Positions 11,511 to 23,820 are shown, counted from the stretch's first letter. The stretch: 64,000 bases of DNA from Adenophora triphylla var. japonica (GCA_022495995.1 JAFEMH010007517.1:1-64000), one strand, 5' to 3'. The notes: generated by a model from the letters alone, not told the origin. Translations and numbers: made by a program.

Positions 11511-12330
11511 TGAAAAAGAATGCCGACATCAAATGGGACTCCGAGTTCCAAACAAAGCCTTTTGAGAAGATCAAGACCTACTTGGTGAATCCCCACCCCG
11601 TGCCCGCCACATGAAGACAAGCCACTACTCCTATATCTCGATAGTAAAAGACACGTCAATCGGAGCAATGCCGGCACAAGAACATAAAGATTCCAAGGTT
11701 GAGCATGCAATCTACTTCGTAAGTTTCCAAGCTTCAAGGAAGTGAACTCAGCCTACTCAAGATTCGAGAGAAAACTTGTACCGCCTTGGTATGGGTAGTC
11801 GGGAAACCGAAACACTACATGCAAACGCATTCTGCTCCCGGTCTCCAAAGTGGACCCCGTCCGATATCTCTTTGACAAGCCATCCCCGTCAATGCGGCTA
11901 GCCAAGTGGTCATTCTTCCCGGGCCGAGTTCGACATCAAGTACATGGTCGAAAATCAACAAAGGGTAGAGTCATGGCAGATCACCGGCCGACTTCCCGAG
12001 CAATAACCTAAGGGTCCCGATCCGCAATTTCCTGACGACGGAATCTTCTCACTCGACAACCGCAAACCGCCGGCAACTCTTCTTCGATGGGGCAGCCAAC
12101 AAGAAGGGGAATGGTATTGGAATGCTCCTTGTCGATCCCAAGGACGAGCATACTCCCATAGCCATCAAGCCGAATTTCGAAGCAACCAACAATGCAGCAG
12201 AATACGAAGCTTTGTGCAGCCCAGTGCACGGAAGCCGCCCTCGAGCGCAACATCTCGTAGCCGGATGTATATGGAGACTCAAAGATTGATCATCAATCAA
12301 GTGTCCAACAAATGGAAGACGGTAGATTTT
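11500..12330 (+). pseudogene. pol: RNase H plus archaeal-type RNase H of element A
   Basis: Pieces of the ordinary Ty3 RNase H are spread over frames at 11490-11950 (EPMFKLMKKNADIKWDSEF, then VDPVRYLFDKPSPSMRLAKW in shifted frames). A second RNase H follows at 12075-12330: FFDGAANKKGNGIGMLLVD, then ATNNAAEYEA. That pair is the archaeal-type RNase H added in the Tat lineage. Frames are interrupted at least four times. Confidence 0.8.
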
Positions 12331-12539
12331 GGCCTTCGTAAGTACCACGCGTACATGGAGGAGCTCATTGCTCGCCCAAGGACATCTCTTTTCATTATTT
12401 GCCAAGAGACAGGAACCGCTTCGCAGACGCCCGGCAACCTCGCCTCTCTTGTCAAAATTCCCGATGGGAAAGCAAGAAACCCTCGTAATAGGCAGACGGA
12501 AACACCCGCCTATTGCCGTGAGATCGAAAAAGAAAAAGA

Positions 12540-13826
12540 AATGATCGACGAACCCCGGTACAATCAAATTTACCAAGCATTCTCCAAAGCGGAGAAGCTT
12601 CCTTCACAAATGAAGATGGAAAATACAAAGAAGGGATCAAAGCCAAAAAACATGATGGCATTAAAACGCCTGGCATCCCATTTCGTCATTATGGGGGGTA
12701 TGTTGTACAAGAAGCACCACCAAGGGCCACTCCTTCGATGTGTAAACAAAGAAAAAGCCGCCGAGCTAATGAATGAAGTTCACAACGGAACCCGCGGTCC
12801 GCACATGAACGCCCGAGCATTGACACGTATCATTCTCCGTATGGGATACTACTCGATATCGATGGAAAGCATCGCATCCGGGCCGTCCAAAGCCGCGACA
12901 AATGTCAACGGTTCTCCAACCTCAATCACATTCCTCCTCATGAACTCTATTGCATGACTACGCCACGGCCTTTCGCCACATGGGGAATCGATGTCATCGG
13001 CAAGATCACTCCTCCTGGAGCAATGGTCACGAAGTTCATCTTAGTCGCAGCCGACTACTTCACCAAATGGGTAGAAGCCGATCGTACAAGGTACCGAATT
13101 CTAAGAAGGTGGCCGAGTTCATCCGAGAGAACATCATGTGCCGATATGGAGTGCCCAACGAGATCATATCCGACAATGGGACCCACTTCGAAGGAGATTG
13201 TGACCAACTACCGACCGAATTCGTAGTCACACGTCACAAATCTTCTCCTTACAGTACCACAAACCAATGGTGCAAGAGAGGCAAACAACAAGACTCTCGC
13301 CATGATAATCGAAAGATGACCACCGCAGGTCGGGACCGGCCCGAAAAGCTACATCTAGCCCTTCGGGGATACCGAACATCGCCGAACCGCCACAGGGGAG
13401 ACTCCGTTCGCACTTACCTACGGAATGGAAGCGATGTTGTCCGTGGAATTGGAAATTCCATCCCTCCGAGTCCTCTTGGAAAACGGGATCAATGAAGTCG
13501 AATGGCTACAGAGCCATCACGACGAACTTGCTCTACTCGACGAGCACAGATTGAAAGCCATGGAACATACTCGAGCCTACCAAAGCAGAATGGCACGAGC
13601 ATTCGACAAGAAAGTCAAGATCCGAGACATCAGGGAAGGCGACTTGGTGCTAAAGGAAAAGCCTCATACGCAAACCAATCCCCTCGGAAAGTGGGAGCCT
13701 ACCTGGATAGGACCGTTCGTGGTACAAAGAATCTTCTCCGGAGGAGCCATGAAGCTAGCAGACTTGGACGGAAACCCTTTCGTTAACCCCGTGAATGGAA
13801 GCAAGCTCCGCAGATACTTCGTTTGA
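12540..13826 (+). pseudogene. pol: Integrase of element A (broken)
   Basis: The zinc-binding domain begins near 12770 (EVHNGTRGPHMNARALTR, with its later cysteines lost to frameshift). The catalytic core opens with TTPRPFATWGIDVIGKI and VAADYFTKWVEA (12957-13080) and continues with EIISDNGTHFEG in another frame near 13160. The C-terminal part 13425-13826 is open: EVEWLQSHHDELALLDEHR, REGDLVLKEK, GPFVVQRIFSGGAMKLADLDG and KLRRYFV at the stop. There is no chromodomain, as expected for Tat. At least three frameshifts. Confidence 0.85.
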
Positions 13827-13900
13827 GGAAGAGCACGAGTCAACTCACCTTCCCCATACACCACCTCTCAGTAAAATTAAAGTGCTAAAAGAGTAATACC
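13827..13900 (+). other. Start of element A 3' region, cut off by element C
   Basis: Contains AGTGCTAAAAGAGTAATACC, the same post-integrase word found in B (23671-23689) and C (43200-43219). In B and C it continues with CCAA..TAGG; here element C begins directly after it. Confidence 0.8.
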
Positions 13901-14133
13901 TGTAAGTACCCAAATCTGGCTCATGCCTTCCGGTTAAATTTCCCGACAATTTCGGTAAGTTTCTCGGTAATTCCCCGGACCTTCCTAGTGTTCCGGAAAT
14001 ATTCCGAAATAGTTCCAAATTGAATAAAAGGCTGAAAAGGAGCCTTCCCAATTAAGAAACACGTTTTTCTTAATTGGGAGGAAGCTTCTAGATATTGCCA
14101 CCTTGCATAGTTCTAGAAATACTGAGTCACAAG
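13901..14133 (+). repeat. 5' LTR of element C, first part
   Basis: Begins TGTAAGTACCC and aligns along its length with 49624-49856 of the 3' LTR, with roughly 20 differences plus small indels. It ends with ACAAG, the target site duplicated by the insertion of B. Confidence 0.85.
14129..14133 (+). other. Target site duplication of element B, left copy (ACAAG)
   Basis: ACAAG directly before TGTAAGTGCTCC of the B LTR. The other copy is at 33267-33271. The undisturbed site occurs once in the 3' LTR of C, at 49852-49856. Confidence 0.95.
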
Positions 14134-15899
14134 TGTAAGTGCTCCAATTTGAGCTTGTTAGTATTTTCGTTAGAAAATTAACAAAAGTTATAAAATTTCT
14201 AACAATTCCTAAACAATCCTAACATTTCTAACAAAGTGAGGGTAAAATGGGCATTGTTATTTAAGGTTAAACCTCAAAAAGAATCTTAAAAAGCAAAACA
14301 AAGGAAGAAAACCAAAAATAGCAATGGCTGGAAACATAAAACTGGCTGTTAATTTGAATTTTCAAAAGAAATATTCCTCTTGTCCAAAGCCCGAAGCCGC
14401 ATTTAATGAACAAAGGCACGCCGAAGGGACCTATCCGCGCGGATGAGTTTGTCATTTCAGAGGGCTATAAATTGAGCCCTCCAAATACAAAAATAAGGAG
14501 CCACAACACCAATTGCACCGAACCTCGGCGAAATATAGAGAGAAAACAAAGGAGAATTCTTCAAGAATTGTCACCATTTTCTCTCCAATCTTTCCCAACT
14601 CACACTCATCCACTCACTCTCATATTTAAGCCTTAAACACTCATACACTCAAGCCAAAAACTCAAGAACACAAGGAAGATTGGTAAACCCTCCTTCTCCT
14701 TACCCTAAACTCCAACCATGCATGCATTTGCAAACTACAAAATGTAGTTCTTTCATCTTCTTGCTTTAGATCTAAGAAGATCACCATGGAAGACCATCTC
14801 CATGGATGATCTTCTACAAAGATCAAAATTATTTTCAAGTTCTCTTACTTTCTTGCAAAGAAAACTCATTTTCAAAACCCTAAAACCATTTTCAAGCATC
14901 AAATCTCATTTTCAAAGGATAAAAATCCCCTTCCCAAGCAAATGAAATGCTTAGTCCTAATGTACTCCAAGGATGGTTTGGTATAGTGGATTCACCACTA
15001 AAATGTCTAGTGATCACTAACCAAAACCTAGGGAAATGGGGACAAGCATGGAGGCAAAACCCCTTAAAATCATATTTTCTTTCTTGAGAAGTTGCTGTCC
15101 AGTAGCAATTTTCTCAGACCTCAGTCCATGGTCTAATTTTTTGGACACAGATAAATGTGGAATTTGGTGTTGACTACAAAACACTTTTTGTAGCCAACAT
15201 CCAGATCTTTCCATACATATTTTTACTTTATTTTTTGGGTGAGTAAAACTCCTCTTTTCAAATTTTCTTTCAGAGGCTAGTTCATCAGCTTCTGGGAATC
15301 CAGATCTCATATCTGAGGTTTCCAGAAGGTTTTGACCCCTCAAATCTTCTCCAAAATGGAAAATTCCTTCGCACAAATCTTATTTAAGGTGTCTGGAACA
15401 ACTTTCATTCTCTGAGTTTATCCAGATTATGAAGTTTTAAGACCCTTGAATCCATTTCAAAATCAAAGGTCCACTGCCTTTTTCATTCTGGCAGAAATGG
15501 CTCTCAACTTCAAAAGGTCTTTTGAGTACCAAATCTCAATCCAAAAATCTTCCAAAAAATCATGGGATCAGTTTAAAGTCTTAAAAAGATATCCCAATTT
15601 TTACTTTTCTGAGTTTCAACTTATTTTGGCCAAAACACACACACACACACACACACAAATGATTTTCAGCTTGGAAGACTCGTTTACGAGGCATTCCGGT
15701 GCACACTAACGTCCTTCCCGGCGTGTAACATGACCTCCGAACCCAAATTTCTGATCTCGGGCTTTTTTCAAAGTTTTGGCCCTTAAAACTAAAATGGCGT
15801 GGCGACTCCGTTCTTTTTCCCGGGTCTTATTTGATTTTTTTCAAAGAAACGCGAAAAATCGAATTTCATTCCCGCGAGAAATGGCGACACATCATCACA
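14134..15899 (+). repeat. 5' LTR of element B
   Basis: 1766 bp, starting TGTAAGTGCTCC and ending CATCATCACA. Compared with 31494-33266, differences cluster in the first 350 bp and are rare after that. It contains a promoter near 14433-14473, a CA microsatellite at 15637-15656 and the U5 box TGGCGACTCCG at 15800-15810. Confidence 0.93.
14433..14473 (+). promoter_or_regulatory. LTR promoter of element B: CpG palindrome plus TATA box
   Basis: Perfect palindrome ATCCGCGCGGAT at 14433-14444, the word TTGTCATTTCAG after it, and TATAAATT at 14466-14473, 21 bp beyond the palindrome. The same palindrome occurs before both antisense genes of this element. Probable U3 core promoter with an upstream operator-like site. 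Confidence 0.75.
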
Positions 15900-15900
15900 A

Positions 15901-15918
15901 AGGGCGACTCCCTGGGAC
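15901..15918 (+). other. Primer binding site of element B
   Basis: AGGGCGACTCCCTGGGAC follows the LTR end by one base and corresponds to TGGCGACTCCGCTGGGGAC in C, with a weakened 5' end. The better match to the C primer site is the U5 box at 15800-15810. Confidence 0.75.
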
Positions 15919-17361
15919 TAAGCTTTTTTTTTAAAAAATGGTATTTGGTATATTGGTGGAAACCATTAAACTTCCCGTTACCGCCTCCTAACACGAGTCG
16001 GAGATAAATTGTGGTCTAACAATCCCACGTATCGGTATCACCGTTTTCAAAAAAAAAAAAAAAGCTTTTGAGGGTCAAGCTTCCGTCCCGGCTTTGAAAA
16101 TCATTTTTGTGTGTGTGTTGATTTTTGCACGCTTTCGTGTTGTTTTGGCCGCCTCGGAGAAAGTCAAAATTTTGACCGTCGGAATAATGTCCCTAACTGT
16201 TGGAATTTTCGTGCTTACGTGCTTATGTGCTCATTAAATTTCAAAAAAAAAATTTCAAAAAAAGGATTTTCAAAAAAAAAGAAAATTTTCAAAAAAATCA
16301 TGCATCATATTTTTAAGACACATAAAAAATCTCTATTTTACTCGTAAAAAGAATATAGATCGCTTGCACACTACGCGCACGTGACCGTACACCGCACACT
16401 ACGTCCCTAACCCGGGAAATCCTTGTCGCGGTCCGTTTGGTCTTATTACGCCTCTCGGATGAGCACAGACTACCCAAACATCCCATGGAGCCTCGTGTCG
16501 ACTACGCACTTGTCCGTGACACACTTTGTCCGAGACCCGGTTGGTTTTTAGTCCGGTCCGTGTCATGCCCCGTCTCGTGTATAGACCTTTCCTTTCAAGC
16601 CTTTGTCGGCATACCGACTCAATATCTTTCTGGGACCCTAATCGCCGAAGTTCCGCCGGTTTTCCGCCGCAGACTTTGACCAAGATATTGACCGGCGCCT
16701 TGACTTCGGCTCGACCGGCACAAATTATACACCGACTCCCAAAGATTGACACCGAGTCATCAAGGATTAATGATTATTCCATGCCTAATTACGGCTTAAC
16801 CGACGACAAGTCAAGATCAATCGTGGACATTTATCGCCCAAATCATGCCGACTTTTCGTCGAGCTCCTGACATGATCTTGACTTTTGACGTCGCCTTGTC
16901 CGTAATTTACATCGAATGCTCGTTAAGACTCGATTACCCGCCGACTTTTAGGATCGTTTTTCTTTCGGCCGGTGGGACCCGCTTGCCCTATAGGACCTCG
17001 CCCGGGCCGCCCACCCCGGGAGGTCGAAATACAGGTGGAATACGAGGGGCTTATAGACGTAGTGACGGGGGCCCACCGATCCAGATCCCAGAGTAGTTTG
17101 CGAAAAGAAGAGCAATCTTTTCCAACCGATTAGGTTAATAAAGCATGTTTTAAGTAAACGTGAACAAATAATCGCATGTCGCATGAGCCAAAAGCCCAAA
17201 CACCTACCCTCCTTCCATTCCTGCACATCTCGAACCTTCGTGTCCTTTCCCCCGCAGCCTCCGCACAAAGCTTGGTTTCGGCACCGGTCACCGTTTGATC
17301 GGGCTGGGAAGAGTCAAGCGCATCGTCGCCTTCACCGTTTGTTCCGACTCCGGGTTTCGTA
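15919..17361 (+). other. Untranslated leader of element B
   Basis: 1.4 kb without a recognisable protein. It shares with C the inverted-repeat block ending CAATCCCACGTA (16019-16032; C 34830-34843). It also has the block GCACACTACGCGCAC (16365-16379; C 35293-35307) and the conserved pre-gag block 16966-17160. A-rich runs occur at 16048-16062 and 16240-16300. A regulatory or packaging role is possible but not shown. Confidence 0.65.
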
Positions 17362-19350
17362 ATGTCCGCATCGCCCGGTAATGATGGGGATAACGTCACT
17401 CCGCCTCCCGGACCCCTCGCAGAGCAACAAAGGGAATCGCCAGCGTAACGTATGAGGTTACGACAGAAGCACAAACTAAATGTACTTTACGGAGGCTATT
17501 AAGAGTCACGGTCCGGCCGCCGCCTCAATCCGGATGGCACCTTCACCGTGGAAGAAGACGAGGATGCCAACCCCACTCTCGCCGCCCGATTACACCAGAT
17601 GCCGCCACCCACCTCCTATGGTGCCACTACCGTAACCCATGCTCCTCGATTTTCGGGTCACCAGCCTCCCCAACCACGTACCACCGGATCCATGCAGCCC
17701 GACGGCACAAATCAGCTGGGGCAAAATCGCACGGAATGTCTTCTCATGGTTGGGGCTATCTCTAATGCCACAAATAATCGGGATCCCGCCTCGCCCGGAA
17801 CCGATCAATCCGACCTTCACAAAGAATGTGCCACAGCTCGAATGCCGCCACAACTTGGTTCTCGGGGCCACGCCAGAGCCCCTCCTCGTAACAGCACTAG
17901 TTCACCAAGCTCCTCACACAAATCCATTCCTCACTCGCACTTCTATGGGTTACCAAGCCTCCATCCCGGTGTCATCCGAATCACCAGACCGCAGCATTCT
18001 GTGTTACACACCTTCACCACAGTGCACCATGCAATTCAACAATCCGGACATGCAGCCCCGCACTCAAGCCTACTTACGGGCCCCACTGAAATCCAAGTTA
18101 TCCGGCCACATCGGGCTGCCTCCACCTACTTTGCCGCTTGAAAATCAACAAAGAAGCCGCAAGGTTCTATCCTTTTGCTCGTGCTCCTACTCATGCTCCC
18201 TGTGGTAACTCACCCCAGACAAGTTTTCACCTACGTCCCCGGATCGGCCGTTCCTCCACCCGCCCGCTCCGCTGGTAGCTCCTCTCTAGCTCACCCACTA
18301 GCTTGAATGCCATGGTTCCACCACAAGACCCTCATCTCGGCCCGGTTCATGGAACAACACAAGGAAATGAAAGCGCAGATCGCCGAACCGATCGCCAAGA
18401 AGTCCGCCTTCCGCCTACTGCACCCGACTCCATTGTTCCTCTCGCCCCACAAATTCGTGATGCCTAATCTCGGATCTCTTTGATGGGACCGCATGCCCGA
18501 AAACCCATTTGGACACATATACCTTGGCGATGAAAGCCAAAGGATGTACCAATCGCCAGCTGGCCGACTATTTCGCCTATCCTCAAGTCCAGGCCTTAAA
18601 GTGGTTCTTCCGTTTGAAACCCGGGCCGTGGCCACATGGGACCAGATTACCAATGCCTTCACGTAAAAATATAAGGCCAACTTGGAATGGGAAACAAATA
18701 GAGTTGACCTACAAACAACAAAGCAGTCCCGATGAGAATGTTGGGACTTTTACAAGCGGTGGAATCTCGAAACTCGGAAATGGCCATCCCTCCTTCCGAA
18801 GAGGAACAACCGGACATCTTCCAACATGCTTGAAACCACATCTCGAGAGCCTCCTCGCCACTTCCCATACTCGTACTTACTGCCACGGTTAACTCTCGCA
18901 GCCTAAGTTTGAAAAGGCCTACAATCGCAACCGGCCGCCGCACTCGCCACGTATATCGGGCTCCTCCCGCAAACACCGCCCTCGCTTCCCGCTAAAGGCA
19001 AAGAGATGATTCACTATGCGGGACAGAATGTAACAACACGACTCCTTTTGCTCCCGTAAAACCAGCCGAGCCTGCACCACGGGTCATGAATCTCGAAAAC
19101 TTTGGAATGCCTCGAATGACATCTTTAGGGACTCGGTGAAAGAAGGCTTGCTGCGGCCTTTGGAGAATTTCCAACCCAGTAAATCCGAATGCTCCCGTGG
19201 ATACTACAAAGTATTGTGCTTTTCATCAAGCTCACTGACATCCGATCGACAACCGCTTTACTCGAAAAAGGCAATCCAGGCTAATAGAGCAAGGAAAGTT
19301 GGAAGGCCCCGGGGGCCTAACACGCCAAAAATCCGCCGCCAAGGAACCAT
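17362..19350 (+). pseudogene. gag: gag of element B (broken)
   Basis: Starts MSASPGNDGDNVTPPPGPLA at 17362, about 200 bp after the conserved leader block. A proline-rich N-terminal region follows (17550-18300 in several frames). The capsid core is at about 18470-18680 (HLDTYTLAMKAKGCTNRQLADYF split between frames, then QALKWFFRL). Further capsid helices follow to 18900. The C-terminal Cys/His motif is degraded near 19215 (YCAFHQ). The frame is lost many times, so no full Gag can be made. Gag normally forms the particle that packages the element RNA. Confidence 0.75.
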
Positions 19351-21080
19351 AATCGTGTGAATATGATTGAATGCGGAGAATCTTCGCATGCCCATGAAGA
19401 TGCCGATGAAGGTCCCCAAATACCCGTGGCCAACCTCGTCGAGGATCCCGACTCCGGATTCCCTCACTTGAGGATATCGAACGAATCAACCCATCTTGGT
19501 CTCATGTCGAGACTCCTTGCAAGAATACGAGGCCCGCTATTTTTCGGATGAAGGGAAGGCCAATACCGAAGAGCCGGGGCCGTTCCTGGCCAAAATATGA
19601 GAGGACCATTTACACAAGATGGTTAGAACAATCGAGAAGAATCGAACAAGAAAGCTTCCGCGAGCGCTCAGACGGGGCTTATCAAGAAAGAGGCCGAAGA
19701 GCATCTCGGAGCTAGTACACTTCCACAACCGGCTATTGGAGAAGTCAAATACGACCCCGAAGGCAAAGTGAAACCGAAGAATCGTAGGAGGAAGAACCCT
19801 TCTACATTCTACCCGGTGTTAAATACGTGCCACCCTCTCACTCTTCCCCCGCAATTTCGGGAGGAGAAGCCGAGTCACAATTGCCACTTCCGGAATGGGA
19901 ACATATGACAATTTTGCGGCCGCACGCACCCATATTCCCCAACGGGTTTGATCGGCGTTCCTCTCCGCCGAAATCCCGTAGTATGGGAAGAAGATTCCGA
20001 TGACAGCGATGATGATGATGATGACGAGAGTGAAGAGTCAACCGAGGCCCCGATCCGGAAACAACTGGAACAATCATGCCGTAAATGAGCCCATGGGAGC
20101 CAGTGCACAATGGTCGGTTATCGCAAGAAGCGACGACGAAGAAACTTCGGAAGACGAATATGAGACCGAGGACATGAAGGCCATGAAGTTTCATGGATCT
20201 CGAGCACGTGGATGTCTTAGAATTCAACACCGCCTACCATGCTTGGGAAAGGGTTTTCAGTGTCCGATCCAGCCGATAGTCGAAGATCCGATCGAAAGAG
20301 GAAAATTAACTCCCATCCGCCCAAATGAGAAAATAACCATGGTTAGATCAAATCCACCCTTAACAAAGTAACACTCCTTGTCGTGGTTACCCAAGAAGAG
20401 GTCACCTTCCCCGAATGTATGTCGCCTTTCGTAGAAGTCCTAGAAACCGGCATGATACCGGATGCGCCTCCCACACGTAACGCTATAATCATCTCCAACT
20501 CGAGTATTACGTAAGGGAATCGTAATGGCCGCACTATACCGGGATGAGATCGAAAAGCCGCCGAGTCCCGACAATAGCGACTCTTGTTGCATGATAACTA
20601 TGAGCAAGGCCGGCCATGAGAGTGAATCGGAGGACGCCCTAGCTCAGGCCATCCAAGGGGCAACAACACAACCCCAAACCCAAAAGCTCGTGACTTGGGA
20701 AGCGCTATAAGGGCCGCCAGAAGGAGCCAAGATACCACCTCACCGTCACTAGACTCCGTCGTAACCAAAGGGCCAATAGCCAAAAGGGCTCCCCCGTCGA
20801 CCTTAGCAAAGATTGAAGAAATCCAACCAAGAGACGACGATGAGGAAGTTAATCTGTTGACCCGATCCGGCGCATCTTCCAAGGAAATCCCAAGGCGTAT
20901 AAGAAGGCCACGTATCAAGCACCGAAAGAAGATCGCCGCCCCTACGCTAAGACAAACAAACCTGCACTCGAAAAGAGGATCCCGTGCTCACCCAATGAAG
21001 CAAACACAGCCAACATTTCCTCTCGGTCTCTACTCACCTCGTCCTATCCCCATAAGTCCGAAGCCGGAAGAAAGCCCGGC
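19351..21080 (+). pseudogene. gag-pro linker of element B
   Basis: No catalytic domain. Recognisable features are an acidic run (DSDDSDDDDDDESEES near 20000) and the LEFNTAYHAW word near 20215-20245, shared with A and C. RGKLTPIRP follows near 20307-20333 and a VTLLVVVTQEEVT-like word near 20370. Similar words occur in C at 36980-37170. Function unknown; probably a spacer of the polyprotein. Confidence 0.5.
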
Positions 21081-21720
21081 TCGCACTCGTGCCTATTGAT
21101 GCTACTCCCGATGATGTGGTACAACTAATTGGAAACATCCATTACGGGAATATAATCACTTTCACGTATCTCGACCTCCCTCAATTTGGGGCCGATCATA
21201 ACGAGCCTCTCTTCATCACACCCACTGATGAACGACGCCTCCTCGGGTCCCGGTTGATAATGGGTCCGAATGAACATTCTTCCGCGCAAAGATCATGAGC
21301 TTGCTTGATATCAAGACTACGTACTTGAAGCCTTCCTCCCTCACAGCCAAAGCTTACGACTCAACATCTCGAGCGCCCTGAGTCGCTACTTTAGACCTCT
21401 CGGTTTGGACAGTAAATTGATACCTGTGGAATTCCATGTTATTGACATCCCAATCACTTTTAATGCCTTATTGGGAAGACCTTGGCTGCACCAGTCAAGG
21501 GGGTCGCCTCAAGCCTCCACCAAAGGTGTGAAATTCGCCTCGAATGGGGATCCGACAACCATTTACGGGGATTTAGTCACTTTGGAGGGCACAGATACGG
21601 CGGAATACCTATTCTCGAAATCAAACATGACGAGGAAGGTCTCATGCTAACGGGCTTCACTGGCCGAGCCTCCCAAGGCCCAAGTGTGCAACATAGATTT
21701 GACAATCACTCGGGATAAAA
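21080..21720 (+). pseudogene. Retropepsin-like protease of element B (broken)
   Basis: PIDATPDDVVQLIGNIHYGN (from about 21092), then FGADHNEPLFIT, then an active-site stretch RVPVDNGSE with D-N-G in a shifted frame near 21245-21275, closed by a stop. The C-terminal half IPVEFHVIDIPITFNALLGR leads into PWLH at 21420-21490. It corresponds to PR2 of A. Confidence 0.75.
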
Positions 21721-22911
21721 TCCCACCGGTCTTGAAAATGATGAGAAAGATGAGCTATCTACCCGGCCTCTGGCCCTGGGAAGCACCAACAAGGAACTCA
21801 CAAACTCATCGAGGTGAAAGGACAATACTCGCCACGGCCCGGGATATGAGGCCTCCTCAATGACACCGCAAAAGGAAAAAGATTTGAAGCCGCCACAGAA
21901 AGGTCCCTGGCCGACAACCCTAAATCTCTCCCCTTCGCCCTAATTTGGCCGACTACTTTGTAAAGGGTCCCACACAACCAGAAACATCACAGAGCCCACT
22001 CCTACGGCAGATGGCTAAAGCTACAGTGGATAGCCTCAACAAGTTTAGAGGAACCAAGGCTAACCCGGTCCGTAGAATGTTCCCGGACCTACCCAAGATA
22101 CCCGGGGCTACCACTACCACGAAGAGCGAGTATACCTTCGTAGGCGTGCCTCGACTCCGGTGGAACAGCCGAGAAGCTCACAACCACTATTCCTACCGCC
22201 CAGAAGATCCGAAACCCGAATTCGAACCGACAAAGGCCAAAAGCTAAGGCCACGGAATTTCCTCGATGATTGGGATGGTCTCGGTTATGCAAAGAATTGT
22301 TCGAAGAAGAAGTCCAGTGCCGACCCGATTGATCTCGGCTCGGTCCAAGAGATGATAGCAGAATTGAGAAAGGAAAACAAAACAAAGACAGCTTCCCGAG
22401 TCATGAGGCCACCAACAAAGAAAGCCGCTAAAAATTGGGAAAACCTCTCGTGCCCGTCCGCGACCAAGGAGGAAATGATCACCAAGCTTGGATTGGTCCC
22501 CCGTCCTCAGTGTCAATCTAGGACAAGTCCTCCCAGCCTCTCTTTGTTAAGATCGAGTCTCTAGGGTCGTCCGACGGCCTTACGCCCGAAGACTACGAGT
22601 CCGTAGCAAGCACCGTATTCCCTTTCGTTTTCAATGAAATGACGAACCTTTCGAGTATCCCTCGATTGCCACTTTAACTAATGATGAATTAATTAATAAA
22701 AACTTAATAATAATTCATTAGATAAAGAAGCGTACATTAAACGAAAAAAATCAAACAACAAAAAAATCTTTAAGCAAAGTTGTCCTAAAGAGGAAAATCG
22801 AGCCCAAGCCGCCGAAGAGATTTTGACGAGTGTGAATTTGGGAACCGCGGAAGAGCCTAAAGAGACGCAGATTGGTGATTTCTTCGAAGGAATCGGAAAG
22901 GATGCTCGCAA
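21721..22911 (+). pseudogene. Protease-RT linker of element B up to the deletion point
   Basis: Degraded G-patch region near 21800. The frame 22160-22564 contains ENLSCPSATKEEMITKLGLV. The marker GLTPEDYESVA is near 22575, followed by an AT-rich stretch 22665-22770 and then NRAQAAEEILTSVNLGTAEE and TQIGDFFEGIGKD (22800-22905). In A and C this last word is followed by the RT; here it is not. Confidence 0.65.
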
Positions 22912-23645
22912 AGTCCTACAAAATCCTCAATTCAAAGAAAGTTGCCCTCTTCATCAAAGAGAACATCATATGCAGATACGGTTGCCACCGAAATCATTTC
23001 GTATAATGGATCCCACTTCGAAGGGGAATGTGAAAACCGGCGTAATTCCGAATAACCCGTCACAAGTCATCTCCTTACAGCCCCAAACCAACGGAGCCGT
23101 TGAGGCAAAGAAACAAGACTCGAAAATATCATCCGGAAAATGGCCGCCCAAGGCGTAGATTGGCCCGAGAAGTTACACTGCACTCGGGGCTACGTAACAT
23201 CGCCGAACGGCAACCGGGGAAACACCGTTTGCTCCTCACATACGGAATGGAAGCCGTACTCCCAATCGAGCCGGAAATACCCTCGCTCCGTATACCGCCG
23301 GAAAGCCGATCAACGAGGTCGAATGGCTCCGCAGTCGCCATGACGAATTGGCCCTACTAGATGAACGCCGACCGAAGGCCATGGAACACATCCGAGCCTA
23401 CCAAGGAAGAATGGCCAGCAGCCTTCGACAAGAAAGTAAAGCATCGGGAGATCCGAGAAGGTGATCTCGTTTTGAAAGAAAAGCCCCTGGCCCGTATCAA
23501 CCCCTCGGCAAATGGGAGCCCGTATGGGTCGGGCCATATGTCGTCCGTAAGATCTTCTCCTGAGGAGCCATGCAACTTGCACCTCGACGGAATCCCTTTG
23601 TACACCCAAAGGAATGGTGACAAGCCGCGCGTATACTACGCGTAA
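22912..23645 (+). pseudogene. Truncated integrase fused to the pre-RT linker, element B
   Basis: Directly after GDFFEGIGKD the sequence becomes integrase core (SYKILNSKK, VALFIKENIICRYG in shifting frames, 22912-22985). It continues with a degraded SDNGSHFEGE-like stretch, PKPNGAVEA near 23090, WPEKLHCTRGYVTSPN near 23160, the C-terminal KVKHREIREGDLVLKEKPLA (23433-23492) and a stop at 23643-23645. RT, both RNases H and the zinc-binding half of integrase are missing, about 2.4 kb relative to C. Clear internal deletion. Confidence 0.85.
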
Positions 23646-23740
23646 AAAAAAAAAAAAAGAAAAAAAAAGAGTGCTAAAAGAGTAATACCCAACTAGGTTG
23701 AAAACCCGAAAAGGGCGGCCTAGGTAAAAACAGGTTGCAC

Positions 23741-23776
<36 letters not shown>

Positions 23777-23815
23777 AAAAAAAAAACAACAAAAAAAAAA
23801 AAAAAAAAAAAATCA
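23646..23815. repeat. A-rich tract between convergent genes, element B
   Basis: Runs of A at 23644-23669 and 23739-23811 flank the word AGTGCTAAAAGAGTAATACCC and GGGCGGCCTAGG. It lies between the plus-strand pol stop and the end of the minus-strand aORF2. C has the same arrangement with shorter runs. Confidence 0.8.
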
Positions 23816-23820
23816 AAGTT

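Larger units (their letters stand above)
2..13900 (+). mobile_element. Element A: Ty3/gypsy LTR retrotransposon, Tat lineage, 3' end missing
   Basis: Order on the plus strand: LTR, primer site, long leader, gag, retropepsin modules, reverse transcriptase, RNase H, archaeal-type RNase H and integrase. The second RNase H between pol RNase H and integrase is the hallmark of the Tat lineage (Ogre/Retand relatives). Nearly every domain is split over several frames, so the element is dead as a polyprotein, although its RT domain is open. It ends at 13900, where element C starts 75 bp after the integrase stop. Its own 3' region and 3' LTR are not in the window. The true left edge may lie at base 2 or before the window. 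Confidence 0.85.

Noticed and set aside
15017..15376. 119-codon minus-strand frame, identical in both B LTRs
   Set aside because: Identity follows from being LTR sequence; no domain and no support as a gene.
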